This document shows positions 19,690-29,247 of a DNA stretch of 64,000 nucleotides, in pieces. The stretch comes from Diabrotica undecimpunctata (Eukaryota; Arthropoda; Insecta; Coleoptera; Chrysomelidae). The notes under the pieces were generated by a model. That model was not told where the DNA came from, did not search any database, and saw nothing but the letters and a program-made list of their open reading frames with translations. Position 1 is the stretch's first letter, and each line of letters starts with the position of its first letter. The position numbers and the translations under genes are program-made. Location of the stretch: the NCBI RefSeq assembly GCF_040954645.1, contig NC_092806.1, positions 149,014,429-149,078,428 of the forward strand, written 5' to 3'.

Positions 19690-20594
19690 GTGCACAATAA
19701 TGTGTATTTGTCTGATAGTTTAAATGTTTATAAACCATCTCATGAGTCTTCATCTCGCGATGAGTTAGTTCAGAATCCTTCTAATACTCGAATAAAAAAA
19801 GGCAAAAGTAGAAATGCATTGACAGAAGAAGAGAAAACAAGGAAGAGAAAGAGAAATCCAAGTGGTTGGCAGCGTAATAAGCGCCGAGATCCAAGAAATA
19901 AAGGAAAACCTTATTTTTCAACGTCAAATAAGTTTGTTCCTGAAAAATTTTTTAAACCTACTCTCCTGTAAACAGAAATTTTATGCACTAGACGTAAATT
20001 CTTAAAATCAGTTTATTGCTCAGAATTTTAATGAAGTTGAAAAAAAGTTAAAAGACTTCGACACAATCGCCAAGTAAAAGACAGTTTACAATTTTTTATT
20101 TTCTAAATAATGAGGGATAAAAAGGTAATGTTCGCCGTACTATGTTTTTTTACCCTTGATATAAAACCAGGAAAAATAAAATTTTAGCTAAGAAGAAAAG
20201 AGACTGTACAAGTAGTATCTGCCCTGAAGACCAAAGAGGAAGGCATGAACGCCAACAGAAAGTCACTAACGAAGAAGTTACGACAACAAAAGACTATATT
20301 AAAAGTTTTCCTTTGTATGTAAGCCATTATTCAAGTTCGCATACTGAAAAAAAATATTTGTCTAAAGATTTAAATGTTTTAAAAATGTATCGGCTATACA
20401 AAGATCATTGTAGTTCCCACAATGTAACACCTGACCTAGAGTCATTTTATAGAAAAATATTCGCCGAAAAATTTAACCTGTCATTTCACACTCCTTCTAA
20501 TAATACTTGTACAAAAAGCGATCGGTACAATTCATTAATTAATACAACTTCTGATTTACAAGAACAAGCAGTTCATAAACAGAATTATAGCTAG
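19690..20594 (+). pseudogene. Degenerate copy of an uncharacterised arthropod repeat-associated protein family
   Basis: Two frames (19690-19971 and 20313-20594), with short decayed pieces between, give in order: RKRNPSGWQRNKRRDPRNKG (basic N-terminus), a broken F.T.DIKPGK-like segment, then PLYVSHYSSSHTEKKYLSKD, LNVLKMYRLYKDHC, ESFYRKIFAEKFNLSFHTPS and NTCTKSDRY. I recognise this order (SHY.R..S.K.YL..DL...K.Y.LY......V....YR.IF...FNL.FH.P..D.C..C) from a large family of uncharacterised arthropod proteins with a C-terminal nuclease-like region (possibly the DUF7869 group; not checked). The C-terminal half is missing here. Multiple stops make it a pseudogene. A second copy lies at 42190-43520. 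Confidence 0.55.
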
Positions 20595-20739
20595 CATCTT
20601 GCCATGGAAGATCGAGTATACAAGGAGAAAAAAAAATGATAAATTCCGAAGCTGTAATTCTGAGTGTTGCATTTTTGTCATTTGATTTAGAAAATGCTTA
20701 GCTAGATCCATGCTTCAAAACATTATTTCATTTTATAAA

Positions 20740-21000
20740 AGATCATTATGGACTTTGGATCACCGCTACATTGGACATACCAGCCACTCTCTTTAAGGTC
20801 GACCAACTTCCCATAAAAGCGCCATTAGGATTTCCAAGCCTTATTGTGCCTTAGCGCAACATGTCATCTTAACATAACATAAAATCAACTTTACAAACAT
20901 CAAAATATTAGCCAAATAAAATTATCAAACGATTCCTCCTAGAAATGTGCTATATTCTTAGGCATCCATCAGCCCTTAATAAACGAACTGACATCAATAA
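20740..21000 (+). pseudogene. Penelope-like GIY-YIG fragment, interrupted by an RTE LINE
   Basis: The plus strand reads YIGHTSHSL, a stop, then GRPTSHKSAIRISKPYCALA, and after a frameshift RFLLEMCYILRHPSALNKRT, DINN, where the RTE tail begins. This is the same domain as at 5645-6210 (LEMCSIIKHPNTLNKRTDIS). The sequence breaks at the RTE A-tail at 21001. Confidence 0.65.
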
Positions 21001-21022
21001 TTTTTTTTTTTTAGCCCTTTTT

Positions 21023-21685
21023 CTATCCGAATTGTCGAATAAAGGCCTCTCCCATTTCTCGCCATTCATCCCTGTTGTGTGCTAGGCGTTTCCACATTGG
21101 TCCTGCGACTCTTTTGATATCGTCGCTCCAGCGCATTTGAGGTCTTCCTCTTGGTCTCTTCGCATCGTACGGTCGCCAGTTTCCGACTTCTTTGTTCCAT
21201 CTACCATCTTCGAGACGTTCGTTGTGTCCAGCCCATTTCCATTTTAATTTAGCTGCTTGTTTCGCGGCGTCCTTTATTTTTGTTCTGTTCCGGATTGCTT
21301 CGTTCGTTTGCCGATCTATTAGTGAGATACCAAGCATCTGTCGTTCCATGGCTCGCTGAGTTTTTCGAATCTTGTCCATGTTCTTTTTTGTGAATGTCCA
21401 GGTTTGAGCTCCGTAAGTGAGAACGGGAAGGATACAAGAATCGAACACTTTTGTTCGAAGGTTTTGGGGTATCTTTTTGTCTTTCAGTATGTATGAGAGT
21501 TTTCCAAATGCGGCCCATCCCATTCTTACTCGTCTGCTTATTTCGGTAGTTTGGTTTTCTTTGTTTACCTTGATATTCTGACCCAGATATATGTATTCTT
21601 CTATATGTTCCACTTTTGTTCCTTGGATGGTTATCGTCGGTTGATCATCTTTATTCGACATTAGCTTAGTTTTAGTCAGATTCAT
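21023..21685 (-). CDS. RTE LINE ORF2 C-terminal part
   Basis: This frame continues ORF2 after the frameshift near 21690. It starts MNLTKTKLMSNKDDQPTITI, then EYIYLGQNIKV, SCILPVLTYGAQTWTFTKKN, RQMLGISLIDRQTNEAIRNR, LKWKWAGHNERLEDGRW and the terminus PRGRPQMRWSDDIKRVAGPM. The order is that of RTE-type LINEs. A single frame change would restore one continuous ORF2, so the copy is young or well preserved. Confidence 0.75.
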   Translation of the reverse strand: MNLTKTKLMSNKDDQPTITIQGTKVEHIEEYIYLGQNIKVNKENQTTEISRRVRMGWAAFGKLSYILKDKKIPQNLRTKVFDSCILPVLTYGAQTWTFTKKNMDKIRKTQRAMERQMLGISLIDRQTNEAIRNRTKIKDAAKQAAKLKWKWAGHNERLEDGRWNKEVGNWRPYDAKRPRGRPQMRWSDDIKRVAGPMWKRLAHNRDEWREMGEAFIRQFG

Positions 21686-21699
21686 TTTCAGTCCTTTTT

Positions 21700-23289
21700 T
21701 TATGGATTCCGTATGAAGCTCATCGTCTTCAGTTCTTTCCAGCTGTCGGCTATTAGTACTACGTCATCTGCATATCTTAGATGGTTTAAATACTTTCCGT
21801 TTATCGATAGTCCCTTCGTTTCCCAATTTAGTGATTTAAAGATGTCTTCAAGTGCGGCAGTAAATAGTTTTGGAGATATGGTGTCTCCCTGTCTTACTCC
21901 TCGGTTGATTTTTATTGGCCTCGTTTTCATTCCGTTATCCATCGTGACTACCATTTCAGCGTGTTGATATATATTATGTATTAATATCCTATATCTAGAA
22001 TCTATTCTGCTGTTGACCAGTGCTTCCTCAATAGCCCATAATTCTATGCTGTAAAAAGCTTTCTCGTAGTCTATAAATGCTAAACAGATTGGTAAATTAT
22101 ATTCGTTAACTTTTTCTATTAGGACCTTTAGTGTGTGAAGATGGTCACATGTACTAAACCCTTTTCTAAATCCGGCTTTCTCTACTGGTTGATATACATC
22201 GAACCTTGTTGTCAATCTATTTGTAATTATTTTTGTGAATGTTTTATAAAGTTGTGATAGTAGTGATATTGGACGATAATTTTTCAGATCTGTATTGTCC
22301 CCTTTTTTGTGTATTAATATTGTGTTAGCAGTATTCCATTCCTTTGGTATGTTTCCTTCAAATAGGCATTTATTAAAAAGTATTTTTAGGTTCCTGATGA
22401 CTACTTCTCCGCCTTCTTTCAACATTTCTGCCAGAATTCCATCACTACCCGGTGCTTTATTTCTTTTCAATTCTTTAATTGCATTTTCTATTTCTACTTC
22501 GCTTATTTCGGGCATTACTTCAGAATTTACGTTTGTTATTTGTCTTTTCAGATTTTGCTTTGAAGAGTCGGGGGGATCGTTTCTTGAGCGGTATAACTCA
22601 GTATAGAAGTTTTCAACTATGTTTGATATCTGAGCTTTGCTTGTTTCTAGTTGGCCTTGTTGATTTTTCATAGTTATAATATTTTTCTTTCCTAATTTCG
22701 GTTTGGTATATTTCAGACTTCGATTTTTCTCTATCACTCTTTCTACATGTTCTTGTTGATGTTTTTTAATATCGTCTTTTATCTGTTTTTGTATGGCTCG
22801 ATTAAGTTCTTTGTATTCTGTGGTATTTCTTTTGTTTAGTGACAGGAACTCTTTTCGTTGTTTCAGCATATTCTTCGATTCTGCACTTATTTTGGATTTT
22901 TTGTTGTTATGGCGGGTTGCTACTTCTGAGCTAGCATTCAATAGTTCTTTTGTTATAACTGAGTTAATTTTATTAACGCTAAGTTGTTCTAGATTCAGTG
23001 CTTGGGCGGTTTTTAATTTGCTAGCATATTTTTCTTTATCGACTTTTAGCATTTCTGTGTCTATTTGTACCGTGTTATTAAAGTTAATTCTACGTTTGCT
23101 ATACTTAATCCTTAGTTTAGCTCTAACCATTCTGTGATCACTACCCAGAGAGACATTATTTATTACTGTTATATCTTCTACGATATCTTTCTTGTTACAC
23201 ATGATGTAATCGATTTCGTTCCTTGTTTTTCCGTCTGGTGATAACCACGTCCACTTTCTTTGCGGTTTTTTCTTATAAAATGTGTTCAT
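21700..23289 (-). CDS. RTE endonuclease (C-terminal part) and reverse transcriptase
   Basis: A 529-residue open frame. Residues 1-55 are the end of the AP endonuclease (RKWTWLSPDGKTRNEIDYIM, with SDHR). Residues about 260-500 are the reverse transcriptase: IKELKRNKAPGSDGILAEML, NYRPISLLSQLYK, CLAFIDYEKAFYSIELWAIE, NRGVRQGDTISPKLF and the catalytic LRYADDVVLIAD. The frame ends SWKELKTM plus a few residues after a frameshift. The rest of the protein continues at 21023-21685. The ATG at 23289 is internal to ORF2. Confidence 0.8.
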   Translation of the reverse strand: MNTFYKKKPQRKWTWLSPDGKTRNEIDYIMCNKKDIVEDITVINNVSLGSDHRMVRAKLRIKYSKRRINFNNTVQIDTEMLKVDKEKYASKLKTAQALNLEQLSVNKINSVITKELLNASSEVATRHNNKKSKISAESKNMLKQRKEFLSLNKRNTTEYKELNRAIQKQIKDDIKKHQQEHVERVIEKNRSLKYTKPKLGKKNIITMKNQQGQLETSKAQISNIVENFYTELYRSRNDPPDSSKQNLKRQITNVNSEVMPEISEVEIENAIKELKRNKAPGSDGILAEMLKEGGEVVIRNLKILFNKCLFEGNIPKEWNTANTILIHKKGDNTDLKNYRPISLLSQLYKTFTKIITNRLTTRFDVYQPVEKAGFRKGFSTCDHLHTLKVLIEKVNEYNLPICLAFIDYEKAFYSIELWAIEEALVNSRIDSRYRILIHNIYQHAEMVVTMDNGMKTRPIKINRGVRQGDTISPKLFTAALEDIFKSLNWETKGLSINGKYLNHLRYADDVVLIADSWKELKTMSFIRNP

Positions 23290-23310
23290 TCATTACCCAC
23301 TACTAAATAG

Positions 23311-24249
23311 AATTAACACATGTGCTGATGCTCCTATTTTATATACAAGCACAGAATACTCCGATACAAGCAAGACGCAGTATCTTTTTGGTTGTCACCA
23401 CAAGAAAACCAAATCAAGCCGTCAGAAAAATTTAAATTCACCGGGCAATTATTAGATTAATGGACTTTAGTGTTTTGTAGTTAGTTGTGGTTTTTGTTAG
23501 GATATTTCCTCTATAATATGTTGAATAACTTTACAGTTTCTACAACATGTAAAAGAATACAAACTGTTTTATAGGTACAGTAACTTAATATGGTACGAGT
23601 TTACTTATAAACTCCTTTATTATATTTGTAATAACTGACGAAACTTTTGAAAAACTGTTTTGTATTGATTTGGACCAATCCAATATTTCTTTGAAAGAAA
23701 ATCGATTTTGTAGCAGTTTCTTGGTATCTTCATTACTTTCCAAACGTAAATGCACACAAAATAATTTATTTAGCACTTTTATTTCGTAATAAAACTGAAA
23801 TCTATTTCGTCTGCCTGTATAAATTTTCCAACTGTCGTCGCAGCCTTATTTATCAGATAATATATCACTTGATTTATTTTTGGCTTTAATTTAAAAATAC
23901 AGTAAACGGTATTGAATCTTAATTGGACGCCTCCTTAAATTAAGGTGATGTTCTTAAAAAGACAGGAACCGTTGTAATTAATTTTTATTTAGGTGAAAGC
24001 TCTGTCAGGATACTTTTAAACTGGTTAAGAAGGCTAAGAGTCCGGAAATGTCATCACCCTGACGGGTTTCAGAGTTATTAAGAGGGCCAACACGAGATGT
24101 ATTTAAAATAAAAGCTCCTTAAATGAAATATCGATATATTTTTGTGACAAAACATGAAATTTCATGTACAGAGATGCCTCTCTAATAAAACAAGAAGCAG
24201 TGAGGTCTTGATGTTGGTGGAGAGGCATTTGTAGTATTATGGTCTAAAA
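23311..24249. other. Mostly unrecognised stretch next to Penelope pieces
   Basis: The frame at 23585-23776 on the minus strand has no recognised family. No defined repeat ends were seen. Confidence 0.3.
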
Positions 24250-24655
24250 GAAGTTGTAGTTGTAGTAGGAGGAATACTAGGAAAAAGATTTTTTACGTCA
24301 AATGGAATTAATCTGTAGATGTTAGGTAATTGAAAATGTTGTATTTTATTAACTAGTTCTATTGTAATTTTTTACGGTAAATTTAGGTAAAAATTAAGTG
24401 TATTGTAAAATAATTTTTAACAGTTTTTTTGAAAGTTTATATTATGACGGAGCTGTATAAAAAGAAACTACAGGTCTTATGGGGTGATCAGGTTTGTGTA
24501 GTTTAATAAAAGAGTTTAAATTGGGAAACTGTGGGTTCATGATATTGAGGTGTTTCTGTTCTATTGAATTTACTATTGATTTTGAATTTTCTAACGCTAG
24601 TTTAATTTGTTTTTGATACTTTTCCGTCAGATTTTTGTTGACCGTTTCTTCCTAT
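24250..24655 (-). pseudogene. Penelope-like reverse transcriptase fragment
   Basis: The minus strand reads NLTEKYQKQIKLALENSKSI, VNSIEQKHLNIMNPQFPNLN, SFIKLHKPDHPIRPVVSFYT and later, in another frame, LPNIYRLIPFDVKNLFPSIP. The segment P..P....L.K.HKP..PIRPV.S and the S/PFDVK.LF.SIP motif are typical of Penelope-type RT. Frameshifts and stops are frequent. It ends at the (TA)n tract of the next Penelope fragment, which may have inserted into it. Confidence 0.6.
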
Positions 24656-24686
24656 AATATATATATATATAAACAACACATATATA

Positions 24687-24729
<43 letters not shown>
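24653..24729. repeat. Interrupted (TA)n microsatellite
   Basis: TA runs with a short interruption (aaacaacac). It lies at the 3' end of a Penelope-like fragment, as at 5063-5129. Confidence 0.9.
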
Positions 24730-24730
<1 letters not shown>

Positions 24731-25400
24731 CTTTTGACTTTTGGTGGAGCTTTCGGAATTCTTTTATTCCTTCTTCAAGACACTGTAATTAGAAGAAAGT
24801 GTAAATATTTACAACATATCTCAAATTGTCATTACAAATTACTAGTCGTTGACATTATTTGTGTAAAGCTACGACACTCAACATTAAAAACACACATATA
24901 AAATATAACATGTAAAATAATGGACAAAATACATTTTAAAATTTAGTTGGAAAGTTAAAATTTTGTTAGTGGCATCTTTTAATGGTGTGTTTTGACTGAT
25001 TCATAGAGAACAGAAAAAAAAAAACAAAAATAGTGTGATTAAAAATTAATTAGGAGTTCTTGCTATTAAATTAATGGAAGTAGTATATTAAACCTGTCTT
25101 GATAGTATGCAACATGTTTTGTATGCAGGTGTATTATGGTGTGTATATGTAAAAGTAAATCTTTACTTTATTTTTGATGTTTTGTCAGTAAGTAACAATA
25201 AATGTTGCTCAATTCATCTATGTCTGACTTTTTATTTATACAAGACGTATTAGATTTTATGAAACACATTTCCAAGAAAACACGTTTTATATGGTTTTTT
25301 TCCTTTGCCAAAATACAGGAATCTTCGAAATTAAATTCATGTTTTAAAGTTAATGCATGTTCTGTGAGCGCACATGCGTTTATCTTTTTGGTTTTTATAT
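24730..25400 (-). mobile_element. Penelope-like element 3' fragment
   Basis: The minus strand encodes the end of the GIY-YIG domain at about 25170-25390 (INACALTEHALTLKHEFNFE, KNHIKRVFLEMCFIKSNTSC, INKKSDIDELSNIYCYL) and then a 3' region ending at the (TA)n tract. Near the end (24745-24779) a stem GGAAT/ATTCC followed by GAAAGCTCC and preceded by CTTGAAGA resembles a decayed form of the hammerhead-like motif at 5221-5254. Confidence 0.7.
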
Positions 25401-25477
25401 AACATCCCGGCCAAACCTACTGACTGCAGCCCTAATAAACTGTGTTGTTTGTTTATATCGACAGTTAATAATATCCA

Positions 25478-25478
<1 letters not shown>

Positions 25479-25562
<84 letters not shown>
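25479..25562. repeat. (TA)42 microsatellite
   Basis: Uninterrupted TA run of 84 bp. Confidence 0.95.
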
Positions 25563-25567
<5 letters not shown>

Positions 25568-27624
25568 ATGATTCATTTTATCAGCCAAGGATAAAATTAA
25601 AATTACTAAATAGACCATCCAAATAAATTTTCAAGATATCCTGGAGAGTTGTTATGCTATGTAAAAATTGAAAATAATATTACTTTGCTCTTAATATATT
25701 TCAAAGTATAAAATATAATAATTCAAAATATTTCAACTGATAAACTATAAAAGATATTCCGAAGAAATGAAAGTCCATTATCTTTGGATTACCTGTAGTA
25801 AACAAAATTTAAAGATATGCATAAATTATTTTCTTTGTAAAATATATTTGAGTGAACGTAGTGAAATAATAGAACAATGCAAGTGGATTTTCCAAATAGA
25901 CTTGTACGCCGATACGGTGAATAAGACAATAGAATCGAAATATTTAAAATGTATAATTCTCCGTTAGTTTTTAAGAATTTGTAGAAACGATTAGCATGTT
26001 AATAGTTTTTAGGAAAGTTATAATTGTAGGTAAAAATGTTGTTTGTTATCTAAATGGTAGATGAGGATAAATATGACGAACTTTGATTGGCAGAGAAGGG
26101 AAAAAGTGAGATATTTATGTAGGAATGAGAGTTTAGCTAGATTTTTAAGGGAAAAAAGATAATCAGTTGTTTTCCAAAGGTGCAAGGCGAACAGTCGTTG
26201 TTCTCTGGTGGTTCCCAAGTGATAGTAAGCATTAGAAATGAATGTTTGTGAGTTTTCGTGGAGTTAGTGTATCTGACGAAAGCTGATCCAGAAAAATATT
26301 GTTAAGTTATACTTTTCTACTTATATATTCCAAGAGTTACTGTTCAGGCCGGAACGAGAGATTCAGTTTATTATGAGAAGAAGAGGCTAGCATCTTTTTG
26401 AACGATACGTGCATCTAAAGATCATTGAACACAATAGGCTCGCAATAATTTGTTGTAAGATTGCTGATTACCTAGGGAACTGCTAAGAATTGATAGTGTA
26501 GGCTACAAGGAACAAGGATTTGGACAACTCATCATCAGAGAGATAGTTTTTCTTTTACCATTCATCAGTTTTTCTTTATCAACAAAGTTTTTTTTTATTG
26601 CTTCAGAAAAGATAGAAATATTTATCAGGAGATATAGAACAACAATTTTGATTTGAAATTTTAATTTATATAGTATATAACATTAATTTTTGAAGGTTCA
26701 TGTACGTAGAACAAAATTTTGATAATCATTATATGAGATATTTTTTGTTGTTGAAGATATTCGAGTGTGAATTTTATTTCACTATATAATTTTGTATCAT
26801 ATATGTTTATTATTCTGGTATTCCTTAGACCTTACCTATCATATGTAAAGCATAGATATTGAAGCACGAATATAACCCTGAGATAAGCGAATTAAATAGT
26901 GTGATAAAATCATAATTGCATCATTTAAATAAGTTTAATTAATTAATTAATTAGCTAATTAATTGCTTGGCGCACCTCTGAGTTTTAATATCACATTATA
27001 TCACATTAATATATATCGTAACGTTATAAACATCACATGTTTGATATTTTTTGGAGGTTTGGAAACGTTTTTATTAATTAATATTTCTATTAAATGGGAC
27101 TTCTTGAGACGATCATATTGCTTTATCTCCCCAATCCTCAAAAATTGCATTTTTTGTGCTTACTTAAATTACATCTTAATTTGTGCGCCCCTGAAAACCG
27201 AAGATACTCTAAGTTGCAAAAAACCTTCTTAGGGCTATAAAACAATTTGGACCTAAACACGTTTTCATTATAATTTTCTTTGGAGGCTTTTTAATGAGCA
27301 TCTCCTCGACTGGCTTTACTTCAGATGAATAAGTAATTTTACGACAATTTTTTCGGCGGTCCTCCTGTGTTTGCAAAAACAATACGAAATTTTAATGAAA
27401 GATATTTACATTTTAAATTGGGTCAATTAGAAAAGATCTCGTTATAATTATGTGGGACGTATATCTAATTATAAAAGGTTGAACATTTTTACATAAAGTG
27501 AGCAGCATGAGTTGGGATTTGTTTATGTTTTGTATGTAAAAATATATATATATGTATTAAAACAAATATAAATGTTACTGTTTGTGCTACACGGAAAGTA
27601 GTTTTTAAAGAAGGTGGTTCAGCT
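25563..27624. other. AT-rich stretch without recognised genes
   Basis: Short frames only. Blocks at about 26030-26270 and 26335-26530 have a less AT-rich, repeat-like texture, but no protein or repeat ends can be named. Confidence 0.35.
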
Positions 27625-28013
27625 TTTTCTTCTTAGAGTGCCGTCTTCCTACGGAGGTTGGCAATCATAATGGCTATTTTTATTTTTGAACTTGCTGCTC
27701 TAAACAAATCAATCGATCTGCATTGATACCAATCACGTAGATTTTTCAACCATGAGTTCTGCCTTCGGCCAACAGATCTTCTTCCTTGAATCTTTCTCTG
27801 TATTATGAGTCTCCTCAAAAATTTCATATTTTGGTCCCCTCATCACGTGGCCTACGTATTCCAGTTTTCTGGTTTGTATAGTGGTGATTAGTTCTGTTTC
27901 TTTACCACTCCTCTCCAGTCCTTCTTTATTTTTGCCCATCAATTTAAACTATGGCACTTTAGTTCCAATATAATATTTGCACTATATTTATCATTTTACT
28001 GTCAATGCGCTTG

Positions 28014-28016
<3 letters not shown>

Positions 28017-28089
<73 letters not shown>
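28017..28089. repeat. (TA)n tail of RTE LINE 'B'
   Basis: TA run directly after the stop-proximal end of the RTE ORF. RTE LINEs typically end in short simple repeats. Confidence 0.85.
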
Positions 28090-28091
<2 letters not shown>

Positions 28092-29247
28092 AGGATTTCC
28101 ACAGTTTTCACTGTATTCCTTCACTCAACCGTTTTCTCCAATTTTTCCTGTTTAGCCAGTCCCCTTCCTGTAGGTTTCTTCTACTCATTGCTTCGTCCAC
28201 CTCATCTCTGAAAGATCTTCGGGGTCTGCCTCTCTTTCTTCTTCCTATCGGGCTCCACTCTGTTATTCTATTTATCCACCGATTTTGGTCTGCTCTTCTG
28301 ACATGTCCGTACCAGGTTAACCTCTTCTGTTCGATGTAGTCTATTATGTCGGAGTTCATTCCCATTCTCCTCTTAATCTCCATGTTATTTATTCTATCTC
28401 TTCTTGTTACTCTGCAGCTTCTCCTTAGGAATTCCATCTCTGTTGCTCTTATTTTGTTTTTGGTTTTCTTATTTATTGTCCAATTTTCACACCCATAAGT
28501 GAGGATACTTCTTGTCATGGTATTATATATTTTTTTCTTTGTTTTCATGCTGATGTTCTTATCCCATAGTACCGGGTTCAATTTTCGTATGCAGTCTCTT
28601 GTTTGTCCTAGTCTATTTTTTATATCTTCCTCCTTTGTTCCTTTGTTTGATATTATGAAACCTAAATACTTATACTTGTCTGTTCCTTTGATTTGTTTAC
28701 CTTCGTCTATTTCCAGCTGTTTTATTTCTGTATTCTCCGTTGTTAGGTATTCAGTTTTCTTTAGGTTTATTTCCATCCCATTCTTTGTACATTCCTGCTC
28801 CAATTTTCTCATCATAAAACTGAGGTCATCCTCGTCTTGTGCGATCACTATTTGGTCGTCGGCAAAACTTAGCGTATATAGATATTCGTTCCTTACTGGT
28901 ATACCCATTCCTTCGCACTTTCTTTTCCATGGTTTCAGGGTTTTTTCCAGGAATATTTTGAACAGGGTGGGGGATGTGGAGCAACCCTGTAGTAGTCCCT
29001 TTGTCGTCTTAAATGGACTGCATATTCTATTGCCCGTTTTGATAGCTACTTCGTTATTCTTGTAGACTGCTTTTACCGCGTTTATTAATCTTCGTGGAAC
29101 TTCGATGTCTTCCATTGCTTCCCATAGCTTGGTTCTAGGTATTGAGTCATATGCCTCCTTAAGATCAACAAAAGCCAGATGGACGGATCTATTTTTGGCC
29201 ATTCTTTTTTCTATTAGTTGTTCGACCGTGTAAATGTGATCTAAGCA
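28020..29247 (-). mobile_element. RTE LINE 'B' inserted in 'A', 12-bp target duplication
   Basis: CGCTTGTTCATA flanks the insert on both sides (28008-28019 and 29248-29259). The insert is a 5'-truncated RTE copy with one long open frame and a (TA)n tail. Sequences of element A join across it in register, which confirms the insertion. Confidence 0.9.
28108..29202 (-). CDS. RTE LINE 'B' reverse transcriptase and C-terminus
   Basis: A 364-residue uninterrupted frame, the longest RTE frame without a break apart from 21700-23289. It starts inside the RT at motif A (LAFVDLKEAYDSIPRTKLWE), then KTTKGLLQGCSTSPTLFKIF, the catalytic FADD (LSFADDQIVIA), KYLGFIISNKGTKEEDIKNR, MTRSILTYGCENWTINKKTK, EFLRRSCRVTRRDRINNMEI, KRLTWYGHVRRADQNRWINR and the end GRRKRGRPRRSFRDEVDEAM. 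The frame is open upstream to 29247 (DHIYTVEQLIEKRMAKNR), so the ATG is not a real start. The copy is 5'-truncated yet otherwise undamaged. Confidence 0.8.
   Translation of the reverse strand: MAKNRSVHLAFVDLKEAYDSIPRTKLWEAMEDIEVPRRLINAVKAVYKNNEVAIKTGNRICSPFKTTKGLLQGCSTSPTLFKIFLEKTLKPWKRKCEGMGIPVRNEYLYTLSFADDQIVIAQDEDDLSFMMRKLEQECTKNGMEINLKKTEYLTTENTEIKQLEIDEGKQIKGTDKYKYLGFIISNKGTKEEDIKNRLGQTRDCIRKLNPVLWDKNISMKTKKKIYNTMTRSILTYGCENWTINKKTKNKIRATEMEFLRRSCRVTRRDRINNMEIKRRMGMNSDIIDYIEQKRLTWYGHVRRADQNRWINRITEWSPIGRRKRGRPRRSFRDEVDEAMSRRNLQEGDWLNRKNWRKRLSEGIQ

Larger units (their letters stand above)
21001..23310 (-). mobile_element. RTE-clade LINE, 5'-truncated, nearly intact RT
   Basis: Minus-strand element with a 13-nt A tail (21001-21013), inserted in a Penelope-like fragment. 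It holds the last part of the AP endonuclease, the complete reverse transcriptase and the RTE C-terminus. The 5' end breaks near 23310. The counterpart of the left flank was not recognised on the right, so no target duplication is claimed. Confidence 0.8.

Noticed and set aside
26018..26218. Repeat-like block with a 66-codon minus frame
   Set aside because: Texture suggests a dispersed repeat, but no ends, duplications or protein motifs can be shown.
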